Assembly (NCBI RefSeq): GCF_012911865.1
Contig: NZ_JAAXYH010000001.1
Coordinates: 186,001 to 250,000 of the forward strand
Reading direction: 5' to 3'
Length of the DNA: 64,000 nucleotides
Source: Shewanella salipaludis
GTDB taxonomy: Bacteria > Pseudomonadota > Gammaproteobacteria > Enterobacterales > Shewanellaceae
The position numbers and the translations under genes were made by a program. Positions 42,527-54,895 of the stretch are shown piece after piece. Position 1 is the stretch's first letter. Each line of letters begins with the position of its first letter. The notes beneath the pieces are model-generated. The model saw only the letters and a program-made list of their open reading frames with translations. It was not told where the DNA came from and did no database searches.

Positions 42527-43210
42527 TCAGCCCTGACGAGCCTGATGCCGCTGCATCAACCTGGCGCTGATGTCAGCCAGGCCCAGCTGTTGATCTTCGA
42601 GCAGTACCAACAGGTGAAACAGCAAGTCCGAGGCTTCATCCACCAATTCTTCCCTGTCGTGGGTCGCCGCCGCCAGCGCGGTTTCCAGCCCTTCCTCGCC
42701 GACCTTCTGGGCGATCCGCTTGGTGCCGCTGGCAAACAGCGAAGCGGTGTAGCTGGTGTCGCCGCTCTGGCCCTTGCGCGAGGCGATAAGCCGCGCCAGA
42801 TTGTCGAGGAAGGCATGCGCCTTGCCATCGACCCAGCAGCTCTCTGTGCCCTTGTGGCAGGTCGGCCCGTTGGGCAGCACCTGTACCAACAGGCTGTCGT
42901 TGTCGCAATCCTTGTCTATGGCGACCAGCTCCAGGGTATTGCCCGAGGTTTCGCCCTTGGTCCATAGCCGCTGCTTGGAACGGCTGAAGAAGGTCACCCG
43001 GCCGGTTTCCAGCGTCTTGGCCAGCGCCGCCTTGTCCATGTAGCCCAGCATCAACACCTTGCCCGTGAGGTGATGCTGCACTACCGCAGGGATCAGGCCA
43101 TCCTGCTTGTCCCAATCGAGTCCGCTTGCCAGTGACTCTGTCCCTATATCTGCCTGTGACCCGGGTTGCGGCTGCGTCGCCGCGCCCTTGGGTGTATTGA
43201 GTTGTTGCAT
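42527..43210 (-). CDS. hisI: HisIE: phosphoribosyl-AMP cyclohydrolase / phosphoribosyl-ATP pyrophosphohydrolase
   Basis: Bifunctional enzyme of steps 2 and 3 of histidine synthesis. The 227-residue product has HisI first (about 30-135; metal ligands in [11 protein letters not shown] and the [11 protein letters not shown]ys/His motif) and HisE last (about 140-227; helical with [10 protein letters not shown] and [14 protein letters not shown]). The first 30 residues form a Gln/Thr-rich extension not found in E. coli. It is the last gene of the his operon. Confidence 0.95.
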   Translation of the reverse strand: MQQLNTPKGAATQPQPGSQADIGTESLASGLDWDKQDGLIPAVVQHHLTGKVLMLGYMDKAALAKTLETGRVTFFSRSKQRLWTKGETSGNTLELVAIDKDCDNDSLLVQVLPNGPTCHKGTESCWVDGKAHAFLDNLARLIASRKGQSGDTSYTASLFASGTKRIAQKVGEEGLETALAAATHDREELVDEASDLLFHLLVLLEDQQLGLADISARLMQRHQARQG

Positions 43211-43250
43211 AATAATGTCTCTATCTGTTCGTTAACATTGCCGCTGCAGA

Positions 43251-45459
<2,209 letters not shown>

Positions 45460-45467
45460 ACGGCCTC

Positions 45468-46547
45468 CTAGAGCACGCCCTTGCTCGATGGCAAGACATC
45501 GCCTTCGACCTTGACCGCCTGGCGCAAGGCCCGGCCCAGCACCTTGAACAGGGCTTCGACCTTGTGGTGATCGTTATCGCCATCCGTCGCCAGGTGCAAG
45601 GTGCAGCGCAGGCCATCGGCGAAGGAGCGGAAGAAGTGCGGCACCATCTCGGTGGCCATCTCGCCGACTTTTTCTCGCTCGAAGCTGGCATCGAACTTGA
45701 TGAAAGGCCGGCCGGACAGATCCAGCAGGCACTCGCCCCTGGCTTCATCCATGGGCAGGCTGAAACCGAACCTGGCTATGCCGCGCTTGTCGCCAAGGGC
45801 CTGCCTCAGGGCGTCGCCTATGGCCAGGCCAGTGTCTTCGACACTGTGATGATCGTCGATTTCCAGATCGCCATCCACCTGGACATCCATCCGGAAATTA
45901 CCATGGGTACAGATCTGATCCAGCATGTGATCGAAGAAGCCTATGCCTGTGTCTATCTTGCCCTTGACCGTCGAGTCCAGATCGACACTGACCCTGATGT
46001 CTGTCTCCCTGGTGGTGCGCACCACGGTCGCGCTGCGGCCGCGGCTCAGCAGCGTCTCGGCGATGGCGTTCCAGCCCTGTTTATTTCTGTCGTATTGCAG
46101 GCTGCGCACGCCCATGGCGCGGCCCAGCTCTATGTCCGTTTCCCTGTCGCCTATCACGGCCGATTGGGTGAAATCCACCTTGCCCTGGGTGAGGAACTCC
46201 TGCACCAGGCCGAGCTTAGGCTTACGGCAGCTGCAGTTTTCATCGTCGAAGTGCGGACAGATCAGCACCTGGTCGAAGTTCACTCCCTGGCTCTGGAGTA
46301 TTTGCATCATCATCTTCTGCGGGGCATCGAAGTCTTCCTGGGGGAAGGAGGGGGTGCCCAGGCCGTCCTGGTTGCTGATCATCACCAGGCGATAACCCGC
46401 CTGTTGCAGCCTGAGCAGGGCCGGGATCACCTGGGGTTCGAACACCAGCTTGGCCAGGCTGTCGACCTGTTTGTCTGTCACAGGCTCTTCTATCAGGGTG
46501 CCATCGCGGTCGATGAAGAGGAGCTTTTGGGGTTTGTTCTGTTGCAT
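45468..46547 (-). CDS. hisB: HisB: histidinol-phosphatase / imidazoleglycerol-phosphate dehydratase
   Basis: Bifunctional, 359 residues. The N-terminal HAD phosphatase (about 1-165) has FIDRDGTL and the Zn-binding Cys cluster in [15 protein letters not shown]; the dehydratase (about 170-359) has the metal-binding His motifs [14 protein letters not shown] and [10 protein letters not shown]. The fusion is the enterobacterial type. GGTAGG stands five bases before ATG 46547. Confidence 0.96.
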   Translation of the reverse strand: MQQNKPQKLLFIDRDGTLIEEPVTDKQVDSLAKLVFEPQVIPALLRLQQAGYRLVMISNQDGLGTPSFPQEDFDAPQKMMMQILQSQGVNFDQVLICPHFDDENCSCRKPKLGLVQEFLTQGKVDFTQSAVIGDRETDIELGRAMGVRSLQYDRNKQGWNAIAETLLSRGRSATVVRTTRETDIRVSVDLDSTVKGKIDTGIGFFDHMLDQICTHGNFRMDVQVDGDLEIDDHHSVEDTGLAIGDALRQALGDKRGIARFGFSLPMDEARGECLLDLSGRPFIKFDASFEREKVGEMATEMVPHFFRSFADGLRCTLHLATDGDNDHHKVEALFKVLGRALRQAVKVEGDVLPSSKGVL

Positions 46548-46605
46548 GACGCCTACCTTTCTAAAGAGTAAATTCAGTGCCTATAGGGTGTTGTCTGACC
46601 CTGGG

Positions 46606-47730
46606 TCAGCGGTCGCCCAAGAGTGTGACCAGTACATCTGTGTCATCTGCATCGCTGAAGCTGAAACGGATCGCCTGGGCCAGGCGCGGGTCCTGATAGC
46701 TGCGGGCCACCACCCCCGCGCCTTGCAGCTTGGCGCCTATGGCGGTTAGCTCGGCAAGGCTGGCGAATTGCGCCAACACGTAATTGCCGTTGGCGGGGAG
46801 CACCTTGGCGCCATAGGCCTCGAGTGCCGCCGTCAGTCGCGCGCCCTGGCGTTTGAGCTCCGCCACCTGTTGACCCATGCGGGCTATGCCGGCCTGGCTC
46901 AGGGTTGCGATCGCCAGTTCGGCGACCGGCAGTGGCACCGGATAAGGGGCGATCACCCGCATCACAAGTTCGACTATCGCCTCGTTGGCCAGCATGAAAC
47001 CACAGCGGGCCCCTGCGAGGGCGAAGGCTTTGGACAGGGTGCGCAGCACCACCAGGTTGGGGTAGCTGTCGAGCAGATCTGCCACGCTGTACTCGGGACA
47101 GAACTCGATATAGGCCTCGTCGACCACCACCAAGGCACTGGGCAAGGCCCGGATGATGTCCTCTATGCGCGCCTTGTCTATGACTGTGCCCGTGGGGTTG
47201 TTGGGATTGCAGACGAACACCAATTTGGCCCCGCTCACCTGGGTGGCGAAATCCTCGGGCAGGTCGTATGCATCTGTCAGGGCCAATGCCTTGACGGCCA
47301 CGTTGAAGGTCTTGGCGCTGATGGCATACATGCCGTAGGTCGGACCGAAACAGGCGATGCTGTCGGCGCCGGGAACGCAGAAGGTACGGACCAGCAGCTC
47401 GATAGCCTCATCGGCGCCGCGGCCGGCGACTATTTGCCCCGGCTTGACGCCGCTGTAGCGGCTGTAGGCCTGGAGCAGCTCGGGCGGCTGGCACTCGGGA
47501 TAACGGTTGAGCCTGTCGAGCCCGGCGTTATTGAACGGCGATTCGTTGGCATTGATCCAGATATCGCCTCGGCCACCCAGGCGGCGCGCACTCTGATAGG
47601 GGGAGAGGGTCAGCAGCTCGGGCCGGGCCAACCGCTCGGCCAGGCGTTTGGCCTCAATGTTTATGTCTGTTACCGGATCTGTCATTTGCGCTGCCACTCG
47701 TGTCGTCTCTGTTGTCAGTTGTCGATTCAT
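46606..47730 (-). CDS. hisC: Histidinol-phosphate aminotransferase
   Basis: PLP enzyme that forms L-histidinol phosphate. About 374 residues: SPYQSARRLGGRGDIWINANE near residue 50 is the family motif (key part only), RGADEAIELL, the Asn/Asp/Tyr region VVDEAYIEFCP and the PLP Lys in LRTLSKAFALAGARCG. There is a 40-residue N-terminal extension before SPYQSARR. Start may be ATG 47730 (SD GGAG about 10 bases upstream) or ATG 47739; the latter overlaps the hisD stop. Confidence 0.95.
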   Translation of the reverse strand: MNRQLTTETTRVAAQMTDPVTDINIEAKRLAERLARPELLTLSPYQSARRLGGRGDIWINANESPFNNAGLDRLNRYPECQPPELLQAYSRYSGVKPGQIVAGRGADEAIELLVRTFCVPGADSIACFGPTYGMYAISAKTFNVAVKALALTDAYDLPEDFATQVSGAKLVFVCNPNNPTGTVIDKARIEDIIRALPSALVVVDEAYIEFCPEYSVADLLDSYPNLVVLRTLSKAFALAGARCGFMLANEAIVELVMRVIAPYPVPLPVAELAIATLSQAGIARMGQQVAELKRQGARLTAALEAYGAKVLPANGNYVLAQFASLAELTAIGAKLQGAGVVARSYQDPRLAQAIRFSFSDADDTDVLVTLLGDR

Positions 47731-47731
47731 T

Positions 47732-49051
47732 TCAGTCATTCTCCGCCTGCGCCGGGTTTACTGCCGCCAGGCTCGCCAGTCGCAGTTTCACGGCATTGGC
47801 ATGGGCATCCAGTCCTTCGCTGAGGGCCAATGTCATCACGGTTTGGCCTATGGCATTCAGGCCGGTGGCCGTCAATTCCTGCACTGTGAAGCGGCGGCTG
47901 AAGTCGGCCAGCGACAGACTGGAGACGGCGCGGCTGTAACCATAGGTCGGCAGCACATGGTTGGTGCCACTGGCATAGTCGCCGACGGACTCTGGGGTGT
48001 AGCCACCGAGAAACACTGAGCCGGCGGCGCGTATGTCGGTTAGCAGCTCACGGGGGGCGCGGGTCTGGATGATCAAGTGCTCCGGGCCATAGAGGTTGGA
48101 TACCTGGGCCGCCTGGCGCATGTCCTGTACCAGCAGGGTGCGACTGCTGGCGAGGGCCTGGGCGGCGACCTCCCTGCGTGACAGCTGTGCCAGTTGCCGG
48201 GTCAGTGCCCCATTGACGCCGTCGGCGATGGCGCTCGAGTCGGTGACCAATATCACCTGAGAGTCGGGACCATGCTCGGCCTGGGACAGGAGATCGGCGG
48301 CGATAAACTCGCAATCGGCGTCGCCGTCGGCGATGACCAGCACTTCGGATGGCCCGGCCGGCATGTCTATGCTGAGGGTGCAGCGCCTGTCCTGGGATAG
48401 CAAACGCTTGGCCTCGGTGACATACCTGTTGCCCGGGCCGAAGATCTTGTCGACCGCGGGAATCGTCTCGGTTCCCAGCGCCAGGGCGGCGATGGCCTGG
48501 GCCCCGCCCACTCGATAGATTTCCGTGATGCCGCAGGCGTTGGCGGCATAGACTATGGCATCGTCTATGGGGGGCGGGCTGACCAACACACGTCGCTCGC
48601 AGCCGGCGATTTTCGCCGGCAGGGCCAGCATCATCACTGTGGAGATCAGTGGCGCGCTGCCACCGGGAATATAGAGGCCGACCTTGGCTATCGCTTCACT
48701 GCGCAGCTCACAGCGCACGCCGCTCTGGGTCTCCAAGTCCACGGGGCGAAATTGCTGGGCGCCGTGAAACGCCTCTATGTTGGCCGTTGCCGTGGCTATG
48801 GCCTGCTTGAGCTCGGGCGATACCCGGGTGCCGGCGGCAGCTATCTCGGCCTGGGTCAGCCTCAGGCTCTCTGTGCTAACGCCGTCGAAGCGCAGATTGA
48901 ATTCCATGAGGGCGGCATCGCCCCGGCTAGCGACCGCGTCTATTATCTGGCGTACGCTCTGTTCCAGGCTGTCATCTGCAACCAGCGGCGAGCGTTGCAG
49001 CACCCTGCGTTGCTCGTCGTCTGATAGGGTAGACCAAGTCAAAATGTCCAT
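47732..49051 (-). CDS. hisD: Histidinol dehydrogenase
   Basis: Zn-dependent NAD enzyme of the last two steps, histidinol to histidine. The 439-residue product has the family motifs GLYIPGGSAPL and the DMPAGPSEVLVIAD signature, plus EHGPDSQVILVTDS and the metal-binding residues in that region. It begins two bases after the hisG stop and overlaps hisC slightly. Confidence 0.96.
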   Translation of the reverse strand: MDILTWSTLSDDEQRRVLQRSPLVADDSLEQSVRQIIDAVASRGDAALMEFNLRFDGVSTESLRLTQAEIAAAGTRVSPELKQAIATATANIEAFHGAQQFRPVDLETQSGVRCELRSEAIAKVGLYIPGGSAPLISTVMMLALPAKIAGCERRVLVSPPPIDDAIVYAANACGITEIYRVGGAQAIAALALGTETIPAVDKIFGPGNRYVTEAKRLLSQDRRCTLSIDMPAGPSEVLVIADGDADCEFIAADLLSQAEHGPDSQVILVTDSSAIADGVNGALTRQLAQLSRREVAAQALASSRTLLVQDMRQAAQVSNLYGPEHLIIQTRAPRELLTDIRAAGSVFLGGYTPESVGDYASGTNHVLPTYGYSRAVSSLSLADFSRRFTVQELTATGLNAIGQTVMTLALSEGLDAHANAVKLRLASLAAVNPAQAEND

Positions 49052-49053
49052 GC

Positions 49054-49953
49054 TTACCCCATCATCTTTTCTATGGGCATCACCAGAATCGAGCTGGCTC
49101 CCAGCGCCGTCAGCTGCTCCATGGTGTCCCAGAACAGATCTTCGGTGCTGACGGCATGTACTGCGACCCTGTTGCTGTCGTGGCTCAATGGCAACACGGT
49201 CGGGCGCTCGGCGCCGGGCAGCAGGGCGACTATCTGCTCCAGGGTCGCGTTGGGGGCGTGCAACATGATGTACTTGCTCTCGCGGGCACGGATCACCCCG
49301 TTGATCCGCGACAGTATCTTGTCTATCAAGGCCTGTTTGACCGACGTTTGGGTCTGGGTCGATTGTATGATGCAGGCCATGGAGCGGTAGATGACGTCTG
49401 TCTCGTACAGGCCGTTGGCTTCCAGCGTCGCACCGGTAGACACAAGATCGCAGATGCCGTCGGCAAGGCCCGCCCGCGGCGCGACTTCCACCGAGCCCTT
49501 GAGCATGCAGTCACGGTAGCCTATGCCTTGTTGCTCCATGTAGCGGCGCAGCAGGTTGGGGTAGGAGGTGGCAATCCTCAGGCCTTCGAGGGACGAGGCA
49601 TTCTTGTAGGAGAACTCGGTCGGCACCGCCAGTGACAAACGGCAGGAGCCGAAATCCAGCTGCCGCAGTTTGAGACATTCGGCGGGCTTGCTCATTGTCT
49701 GACGCTCTATCTGCTCTTCCTCGAGCACGTTCTCGCCTATGATCCCCAGATCGACCACGCCGTCCATCACCAGCCCGGGAATGTCATCGTCACGCACCCT
49801 GAGCAAGTCTATCGGCATGTTGTCGGCGTGGGCGATGAGGCGTTGTTCGTTGACGGTAAATTTCACCCCACAGCTCTTGAGCAGTTGTTGAGATTCTTTC
49901 GACAAGCGGCCGGACTTTTGGATGGCGATACGCAGGCGGTTCGATTCAATCAT
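49054..49953 (-). CDS. hisG: ATP phosphoribosyltransferase
   Basis: First and feedback-inhibited step of histidine synthesis. The 299-residue product is the long (HisGL) form: [13 protein letters not shown] at the N-terminus, the PRPP-binding segment [17 protein letters not shown], and a C-terminal regulatory ACT-like domain (about 225-299). It is the first structural gene after the hisL attenuator. Confidence 0.96.
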   Translation of the reverse strand: MIESNRLRIAIQKSGRLSKESQQLLKSCGVKFTVNEQRLIAHADNMPIDLLRVRDDDIPGLVMDGVVDLGIIGENVLEEEQIERQTMSKPAECLKLRQLDFGSCRLSLAVPTEFSYKNASSLEGLRIATSYPNLLRRYMEQQGIGYRDCMLKGSVEVAPRAGLADGICDLVSTGATLEANGLYETDVIYRSMACIIQSTQTQTSVKQALIDKILSRINGVIRARESKYIMLHAPNATLEQIVALLPGAERPTVLPLSHDSNRVAVHAVSTEDLFWDTMEQLTALGASSILVMPIEKMMG

Positions 49954-50036
49954 GATAAGTTCCTGTAGTTTGATTCAAAGTGGTTAGCTTAATAATTGTC
50001 AAGATCGGTAAAAAAACAACTTGTTAAACCCTGAAA

Positions 50037-50068
50037 GCAAAAACCCCCGGAATTCCTTCCAGGGGTTG
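50037..50068 (-). terminator. his operon attenuator terminator
   Basis: On the minus strand AACCCC-T-GGAA pairs with TTCC-G-GGGGTT around loop GGAA, followed by TTTTT. It stands between hisL and hisG, where the E. coli attenuator lies. Upstream, CCGGAGGA/TCCTCC-GG can form an alternative stem. Confidence 0.9.
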
Positions 50069-50129
50069 TTGACTGTGCTGAATCAAACCACCGGGAGGAA
50101 ACAGTCCTCCGGCAGTGAGCATCCGAAGG

Positions 50130-50177
50130 CTACCGCTTGTGGTGGTGATGATGGATAGCGTTCAGTATCTGGCTCAT
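50130..50177 (-). CDS. hisL: his operon leader peptide HisL
   Basis: A 15-codon leader, MSQILNAIHHHHHKR, with five consecutive His codons. When charged tRNA-His is scarce the ribosome stalls on them and the terminator downstream is prevented from forming, so the his genes are transcribed. The peptide is followed by the alternative stem region and the terminator 60-100 bases later. No clear -35/-10 pair was found upstream. Confidence 0.95.
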   Translation of the reverse strand: MSQILNAIHHHHHKR

Positions 50178-50468
50178 ATGTTCTCGATTTCCTGTGGGCC
50201 TTGCCCTGGTTGGTTAATGCTAATTCGTTGGCGGGCAGTCGCTCATCTATCTTGTTTGCCCTTGCTGTGTTTTTAAACTATGCGCTTTTTCTCCGCTTTG
50301 CAACCCACAATTTGCTTGTTGAAGTAAATTCAGCATGCGATAAAGACATTAGATATAACCCAAGTTGCACGGCATACCGAGACAGGCTTCCAGGCCGGAT
50401 GCTTGTAGTCTCGGCTGAAATCCGCATAATGCCGGGCAACAGATGAGCCTTAACCAGACGAGTGCATT

Positions 50469-52394
50469 TTGACCAGCCGACTAGCCACCGAAGTTGCCCG
50501 CGTGTTTGCCGCAGATGGTGCACTCGCCAGGCATGTAACAGGTTTCAGCCCACGGGACAGCCAAACGGCGATGGCTGCGGCTGTCAGTGAGGCCATAGCA
50601 GCCAGGTCGAGTCTGGTCCTCGAAGCCGGCACGGGTGTCGGCAAGACCTTCGCTTATCTTATCCCTGCGCTGCTCAGCGGCAAGCAGATCATCATAAGCA
50701 CAGGCAGTAAAAACCTGCAGGAGCAGTTATTTTACAAAGACTTGCCGGCACTGACTCAGATGTTGGGGCTCAAGCCCAGGCTGGCACTGCTCAAGGGGCG
50801 CAGCAACTATCTGTGCCAGCTGAGGCTGGATAAGCAGATGCGGGAAGCCAGTCATACTGAGGCGCGGCTGCTGGACGATCTGCTCAAGGTCAACCAGTGG
50901 GCCGGCACCAGCAAGGACGGTGACATAGGCGGCTTGACCAGCGTGGCGGAAAACTCGCCCGCCTTGCCGCTGCTGGTCAGCACCAAGGAAAGCTGTATAG
51001 GCAAACGTTGTGATTTCTATGACGAATGTTTCACCCGCAAGGCTCGCGCCAGGGCCATGGATGCCAGGGTGATAGTGGTCAATCATCATCTGTTTTTCGC
51101 CGACAGTCTGCTCAAGGACACGGGCTTCGCCGAGTTGCTGCCCGATCCCGATGTGGTGATCTTCGATGAGGCCCACCTGCTGCCGGATATCTGCGTCAAC
51201 TACTTCGGCCAGCAATGTTCGAGCCGGGTGTTGGACTCGCTGTTGCAGCAAGTGTTGGCCCTGTACCGCAGCGAGCTGGGGGATACGGGCCAGCTGGCCC
51301 AGTTCAGCCAGCGCTGCCTCGCCAGGCTCGCAGACTGGCATAACGCCCTTTATGCCAGGGACGCCAACGACTGGCGCCAGTTGCTGGGCGATAAGGCTCT
51401 GGCCGCCTTGTCCTGGGGGCTCTTGGATGAATTGCAGGCGCTGGCCAAACTGCTCACGGCCCACCTGGGGCGCAGCGAGGAGCTGGATGATATCGCGGTA
51501 AAATTGGCCGAGTTCAACGCCAAACTGGCGCAGTTTTTCCATTGTGACAATCCGCAGGCGGCCTACGGCATAGAGCTTGGCAACAGATTTGTGGTGCTGC
51601 GAATTTCACCCATAGAGATTGCCAGGGAATGCGCCGAGCTGTTCAACCCTGATACCAGCTGGGTATTCACCTCTGCGACCCTGCAGGTCGACCGCAGTCT
51701 GGCGCATTTCGCCAAGCAAATGGGCATAGACAAGGCGCGGCAGGCCATTCTCGACAGCCCCTTCGATTACCCACGCCAGGCACTGTTTTGCGTGCCCAGA
51801 CAACTGGGCAGCGTCAGCAACCAGCAACAGGCACTCAAACAGCTGGTGGAGGTGTGTCTGCAGGCGATAGATGCCGCCCAGGGCCGCACCTTCATACTGT
51901 TCACCAGCCATAGGATGCTGGAGCAGGTTGCGTTGGCGCTGCGCAGCCGCACCCAATATCCCTTGCTGGTGCAAGGGCAGGCGGGCAAACAGAGCCTGCT
52001 GACCAAGTTTCGGCAATTGGGCAATGCCGTGCTGCTGGGCACCGCCAGTTTCTGGGAGGGGGTGGACGTTCGGGGCCGGCTGCTCAGCTGCGTCATCATA
52101 GACAAGCTGCCCTTCGTGTCGCCGGACGACACTCTCTACCGTGCCCGCGCCGACAGCGTGGCGCGCCATGGCGGCGATCCCTTCACCGAGATCTCGCTCC
52201 CCCAGGCGATCATCTCCCTGAAGCAAGGGGTCGGCCGGTTGATCCGCGACGAGAAGGACAGAGGCGTGCTGATCCTCTGTGATAACCGCATAGTCAACCG
52301 CCCCTATGGACAGGCCTTTCTCAACTCGCTGCCGCCCATGGCCCGCACCCGGGATCTGGACAAGGCGCTGACCTTTCTGCGCCGGATCCCTTAG
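50469..52394 (+). CDS. yoaA: ATP-dependent DNA helicase YoaA (DinG/XPD family)
   Basis: Iron-sulfur superfamily 2 helicase. Walker A is AGTGVGKT (53-60), Walker B DEAH at 233-236, and four Cys that could bind an Fe-S cluster are at 116, 176, 181 and 187. Later motifs FTSATL, TSSFWEGVDVRG-type (ASFWEGVDVRG) and QGVGRLIRDEKDRG are intact. In E. coli YoaA acts with HolC in replication-fork repair. The start is TTG 50469; an ATG at 50443 opens a 9-codon frame ending in TGA that overlaps this TTG. Confidence 0.93.
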   Translation: MTSRLATEVARVFAADGALARHVTGFSPRDSQTAMAAAVSEAIAARSSLVLEAGTGVGKTFAYLIPALLSGKQIIISTGSKNLQEQLFYKDLPALTQMLGLKPRLALLKGRSNYLCQLRLDKQMREASHTEARLLDDLLKVNQWAGTSKDGDIGGLTSVAENSPALPLLVSTKESCIGKRCDFYDECFTRKARARAMDARVIVVNHHLFFADSLLKDTGFAELLPDPDVVIFDEAHLLPDICVNYFGQQCSSRVLDSLLQQVLALYRSELGDTGQLAQFSQRCLARLADWHNALYARDANDWRQLLGDKALAALSWGLLDELQALAKLLTAHLGRSEELDDIAVKLAEFNAKLAQFFHCDNPQAAYGIELGNRFVVLRISPIEIARECAELFNPDTSWVFTSATLQVDRSLAHFAKQMGIDKARQAILDSPFDYPRQALFCVPRQLGSVSNQQQALKQLVEVCLQAIDAAQGRTFILFTSHRMLEQVALALRSRTQYPLLVQGQAGKQSLLTKFRQLGNAVLLGTASFWEGVDVRGRLLSCVIIDKLPFVSPDDTLYRARADSVARHGGDPFTEISLPQAIISLKQGVGRLIRDEKDRGVLILCDNRIVNRPYGQAFLNSLPPMARTRDLDKALTFLRRIP

Positions 52395-52829
52395 CCACAG
52401 CTCCATTAGCCAGAGCGGCCCTCCGCAATTGCAGGGGCCGCTGCCCGAGTCGATGCTTGCTAGAGTGGCGAATTTCCTTTAGGATAAACCGTTAATAACA
52501 GTGATTATATTGGCATGGAAGCGCCCCGGCTGTCAGGAAGATAGCAGCATAGAGCCATTTGGTTTCATTCCTCCTATCTTCTTCCATGCACAGCGTGATT
52601 TGCGCTTTCATTGTTGCCGGCTTTGTTGACGGCATTGGTCGCCAGTCATGACCTTGAGTTATGGTGAGTGCCTGATGTTTGACTGTCGTAAGTGCGTCGG
52701 TTTTTGTACTCTGGCATGCAGGCAAGAGCCGCAGTGCCGGCGTGGCCGAAGCTGAACTCAGTCCAGGCATCAGGTGCAATTCATTGTTTTTAAAGTGTTG
52801 GTTTGGTGAAGTGAGCAACGAGGCTAAGT
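52395..52829. other. Gap with first copy of a dispersed repeat
   Basis: A 435-base gap after yoaA. At 52514-52550 it carries CATGGAAG, 11 other bases, then TCAGGAAGATAGCAGCAT, with the same spacing as a second copy at 55553-55589. Beyond that I see no gene; one open frame across 52679-52930 runs into the next gene and has no ribosome-binding site. Confidence 0.45.
52514..52550 (+). repeat. Dispersed repeat, copy A
   Basis: 17 of 18 bases (52533-52550) and an 8-base block at fixed distance match copy B at 55553-55589. Similarity continues weakly for about 40 bases more, and both share GCCAGTCA further on. Confidence 0.6.
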
Positions 52830-53426
52830 ATGCATATGCCGTATCGTATGAGTGTCTGGCTGTTACCATTGGCGGCGCTCTTGTTTGTCGCCACCGGTTT
52901 TTCGGAGGAGTCCATGTTGGGATTATTTAAGAAAAGTGTCGAGGTTGAAGTGTTCCCTGCGGTATCGGGCAGGATCACCCACCAAGGGCAGGCCGCCGCG
53001 GGCTTGAAGCTGAAGCGGGGATACAATTATGTTGACGCCATGGATGAGACGGCATGGGATTATACGGTCACAGATGATGAGGGACGTTTTACCTTTCCCG
53101 AACTGACGATGAAATCCAAACATCCAAATAGGTTATTCGTAGAAAATAGAATAATTCAAATGATAAAGCTGGATGATGGCAGATACAAAGCATACGAAGA
53201 TGCCTTCATCTGGGGAGCCAAGTCGAGAGGGGTCAAGCATATTGCCTATTTTGTCGATCGGCTGGCAAGGCTCAACTGCGACTTGGTCGATCCTGAAATG
53301 GTGCATCAGATCATCGATGAAGAATTTCCCGATGGCAGTGTGCGTTATGAAGTTCAAAGTATCTGCCGCTGGCCCGAACTGGAAGCCATCGAAGTCGAAA
53401 AGCGTAAGAAATACGGTGAATGGTAA
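52830..53426 (+). CDS. DUF6795-like exported protein upstream of lipase
   Basis: A 198-residue protein. After a hydrophobic N-terminus (MSVWLLPLAALLFVATGF, about residues 7-24; probable signal or anchor) it has a transthyretin/carboxypeptidase-regulatory-like strand pattern (SGRITHQGQAAAGLKLKRGY, then TVTDDEGRFTFPEL) and ends near QSICRW. This pattern is what I recall of DUF6795; not searched. GAGG stands six bases before ATG 52830. It is 30 bases upstream of a lipase gene, so a role as the lipase's periplasmic inhibitor or partner is possible. Confidence 0.7.
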   Translation: MHMPYRMSVWLLPLAALLFVATGFSEESMLGLFKKSVEVEVFPAVSGRITHQGQAAAGLKLKRGYNYVDAMDETAWDYTVTDDEGRFTFPELTMKSKHPNRLFVENRIIQMIKLDDGRYKAYEDAFIWGAKSRGVKHIAYFVDRLARLNCDLVDPEMVHQIIDEEFPDGSVRYEVQSICRWPELEAIEVEKRKKYGEW

Positions 53427-53456
53427 GTTAATCAACAACAGAACAAGGAATGTTTT

Positions 53457-54617
53457 ATGGCTATGCTCTCCCCAAAATTGGCCTCTGAGCTATCATCCAG
53501 TGTTTACGACTTAATTGGCGACTCATCTGGTCTTGGATTTGGTACTCAGTATATTAGAAATAATTTTGAGTTTCAGCGCAGTGGTATAGGTAAAACCGGC
53601 GGTTTTATCTTGGATAGGCAGTCTGGCTTCGCGGCTATGGGCGTGGGGAAAGACAGATTCCAGGGCGATGCCATTATTGCGATTCGCGGCACCCAATTTA
53701 CCTCCGCCGCCGACTGGAGTACCAATGCCCAGATTGGCCTTCGAATGGCGGACAATAAGCAGCCGGTGCATGCGGGCTTTCAGCGGGCATTCTCATCGCT
53801 GCGACCGCAATTTCAGGTGTTTTTGGATCAATGGCGCAGCAGTAACCCGGGCGCTGCTGTGCACTGCGTCGGCCATAGCTTGGGCGGCGCCATTGCGACC
53901 CTGACCGCAGATTGGGTCGCCGGCCATTACACAGACAATGTCAATCTCTATACCTTCGGTGCGCCCAGGGTCGGCCTGAGCGGCTTTTCGATAAAGAACA
54001 CGGCGAGTGTCAATAAGATCTTCAGGTGTACCCATGGGGCCGATCTTGTGCCTAAGGTGCCGCTGTGGCCCTTCATCCATTCGCCCTATAAAGGAGTCGA
54101 GTACCGTTTGGACAGCTCCCAGGGCCTGAGTATTGCGGCCCATGGCATGGATCCCAAAACTGGTGCCGTTCCAGGCTATCTCTCAACGGCCAATACCGAG
54201 GATTGGGGAAGGCTGCGAACCCGAGCGAGTGATTTCTTGCAGCCGGTAAAATTGAAGTACCCGAACCGGCATCAGGCGAGTTTCAGTGATTACTGGTGTG
54301 AACGTCTGAGCGCCGCGTTAGTCACCATATTGCGTGAAACGGGTCATCTGGCCGCGATAACAGTCCAAGCGGCGATCAGCGGCGGTGCAACCTTCTATGA
54401 TCTGGTGGCACAGACGTTGGAACAAATCGCCCGCGCCGGTGAGTCTGCCGCATCGGATGTTAAGGGCTTGCTGGGGCATATGCTGGCTTTTGCCGGTGCG
54501 GTAGTCACCACTGTGGCAGATTTAACCTATAAAACCATACGCACCATCTTCGATATGCTGCTCAAGCGGCTTTATGCCGGTGTGAGAGAAGCATTGGCAT
54601 GGGTGCATAGAAGCTAG
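53457..54617 (+). CDS. Class 3 lipase-family protein with helical C-terminus
   Basis: A 386-residue alpha/beta hydrolase of the fungal-type (class 3) lipase family. The nucleophile elbow is GHSLGG (Ser141), with the oxyanion region AIRGTQ, Asp196 in HGADLVPKVP, and candidate His208 or His229. Residues about 285-386 form Ala/Leu-rich, partly amphipathic helices that could insert into membranes. No signal peptide is seen, so it is either cytoplasmic or delivered by a secretion system. AAGGAATG precedes ATG 53457. Its neighbours resemble an effector/immunity layout. Confidence 0.85.
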   Translation: MAMLSPKLASELSSSVYDLIGDSSGLGFGTQYIRNNFEFQRSGIGKTGGFILDRQSGFAAMGVGKDRFQGDAIIAIRGTQFTSAADWSTNAQIGLRMADNKQPVHAGFQRAFSSLRPQFQVFLDQWRSSNPGAAVHCVGHSLGGAIATLTADWVAGHYTDNVNLYTFGAPRVGLSGFSIKNTASVNKIFRCTHGADLVPKVPLWPFIHSPYKGVEYRLDSSQGLSIAAHGMDPKTGAVPGYLSTANTEDWGRLRTRASDFLQPVKLKYPNRHQASFSDYWCERLSAALVTILRETGHLAAITVQAAISGGATFYDLVAQTLEQIARAGESAASDVKGLLGHMLAFAGAVVTTVADLTYKTIRTIFDMLLKRLYAGVREALAWVHRS

Positions 54618-54895
54618 TGTCGTCCATTCCCTTACCTGTGCCGCTTTTAGCTGTACAGCATAGTCAGGAAGGGTTACAGCGCATTTATCGGTTTTGAACT
54701 CATCCCCTGCGCCTGCACGCCAGGCCTGGGGGATGAATGCCATGCATGAGTAACAGCCTATGCCTTTACATCTGATGTTTTTCCCGTGCATCTAAGGGGG
54801 CTCAGGTTGCGTTGACTCCGGTGCAATGGCGGGAGCCGACTCCTGCAGCTGGGCATTGTGTTCAGGCAAGATCCTAATGGATCTGAGGATGAATT
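54618..54895. other. Gap after the lipase gene
   Basis: About 280 bases without a supported gene. A minus-strand open frame here continues into the 3' end of the lipase gene and has no recognisable motif. No strong terminator hairpin is seen. Confidence 0.35.

Noticed and set aside
54522..54791. Minus-strand frame overlapping the end of the lipase gene
   Set aside because: It lies mostly opposite real coding sequence and shows no motif or ribosome-binding site.
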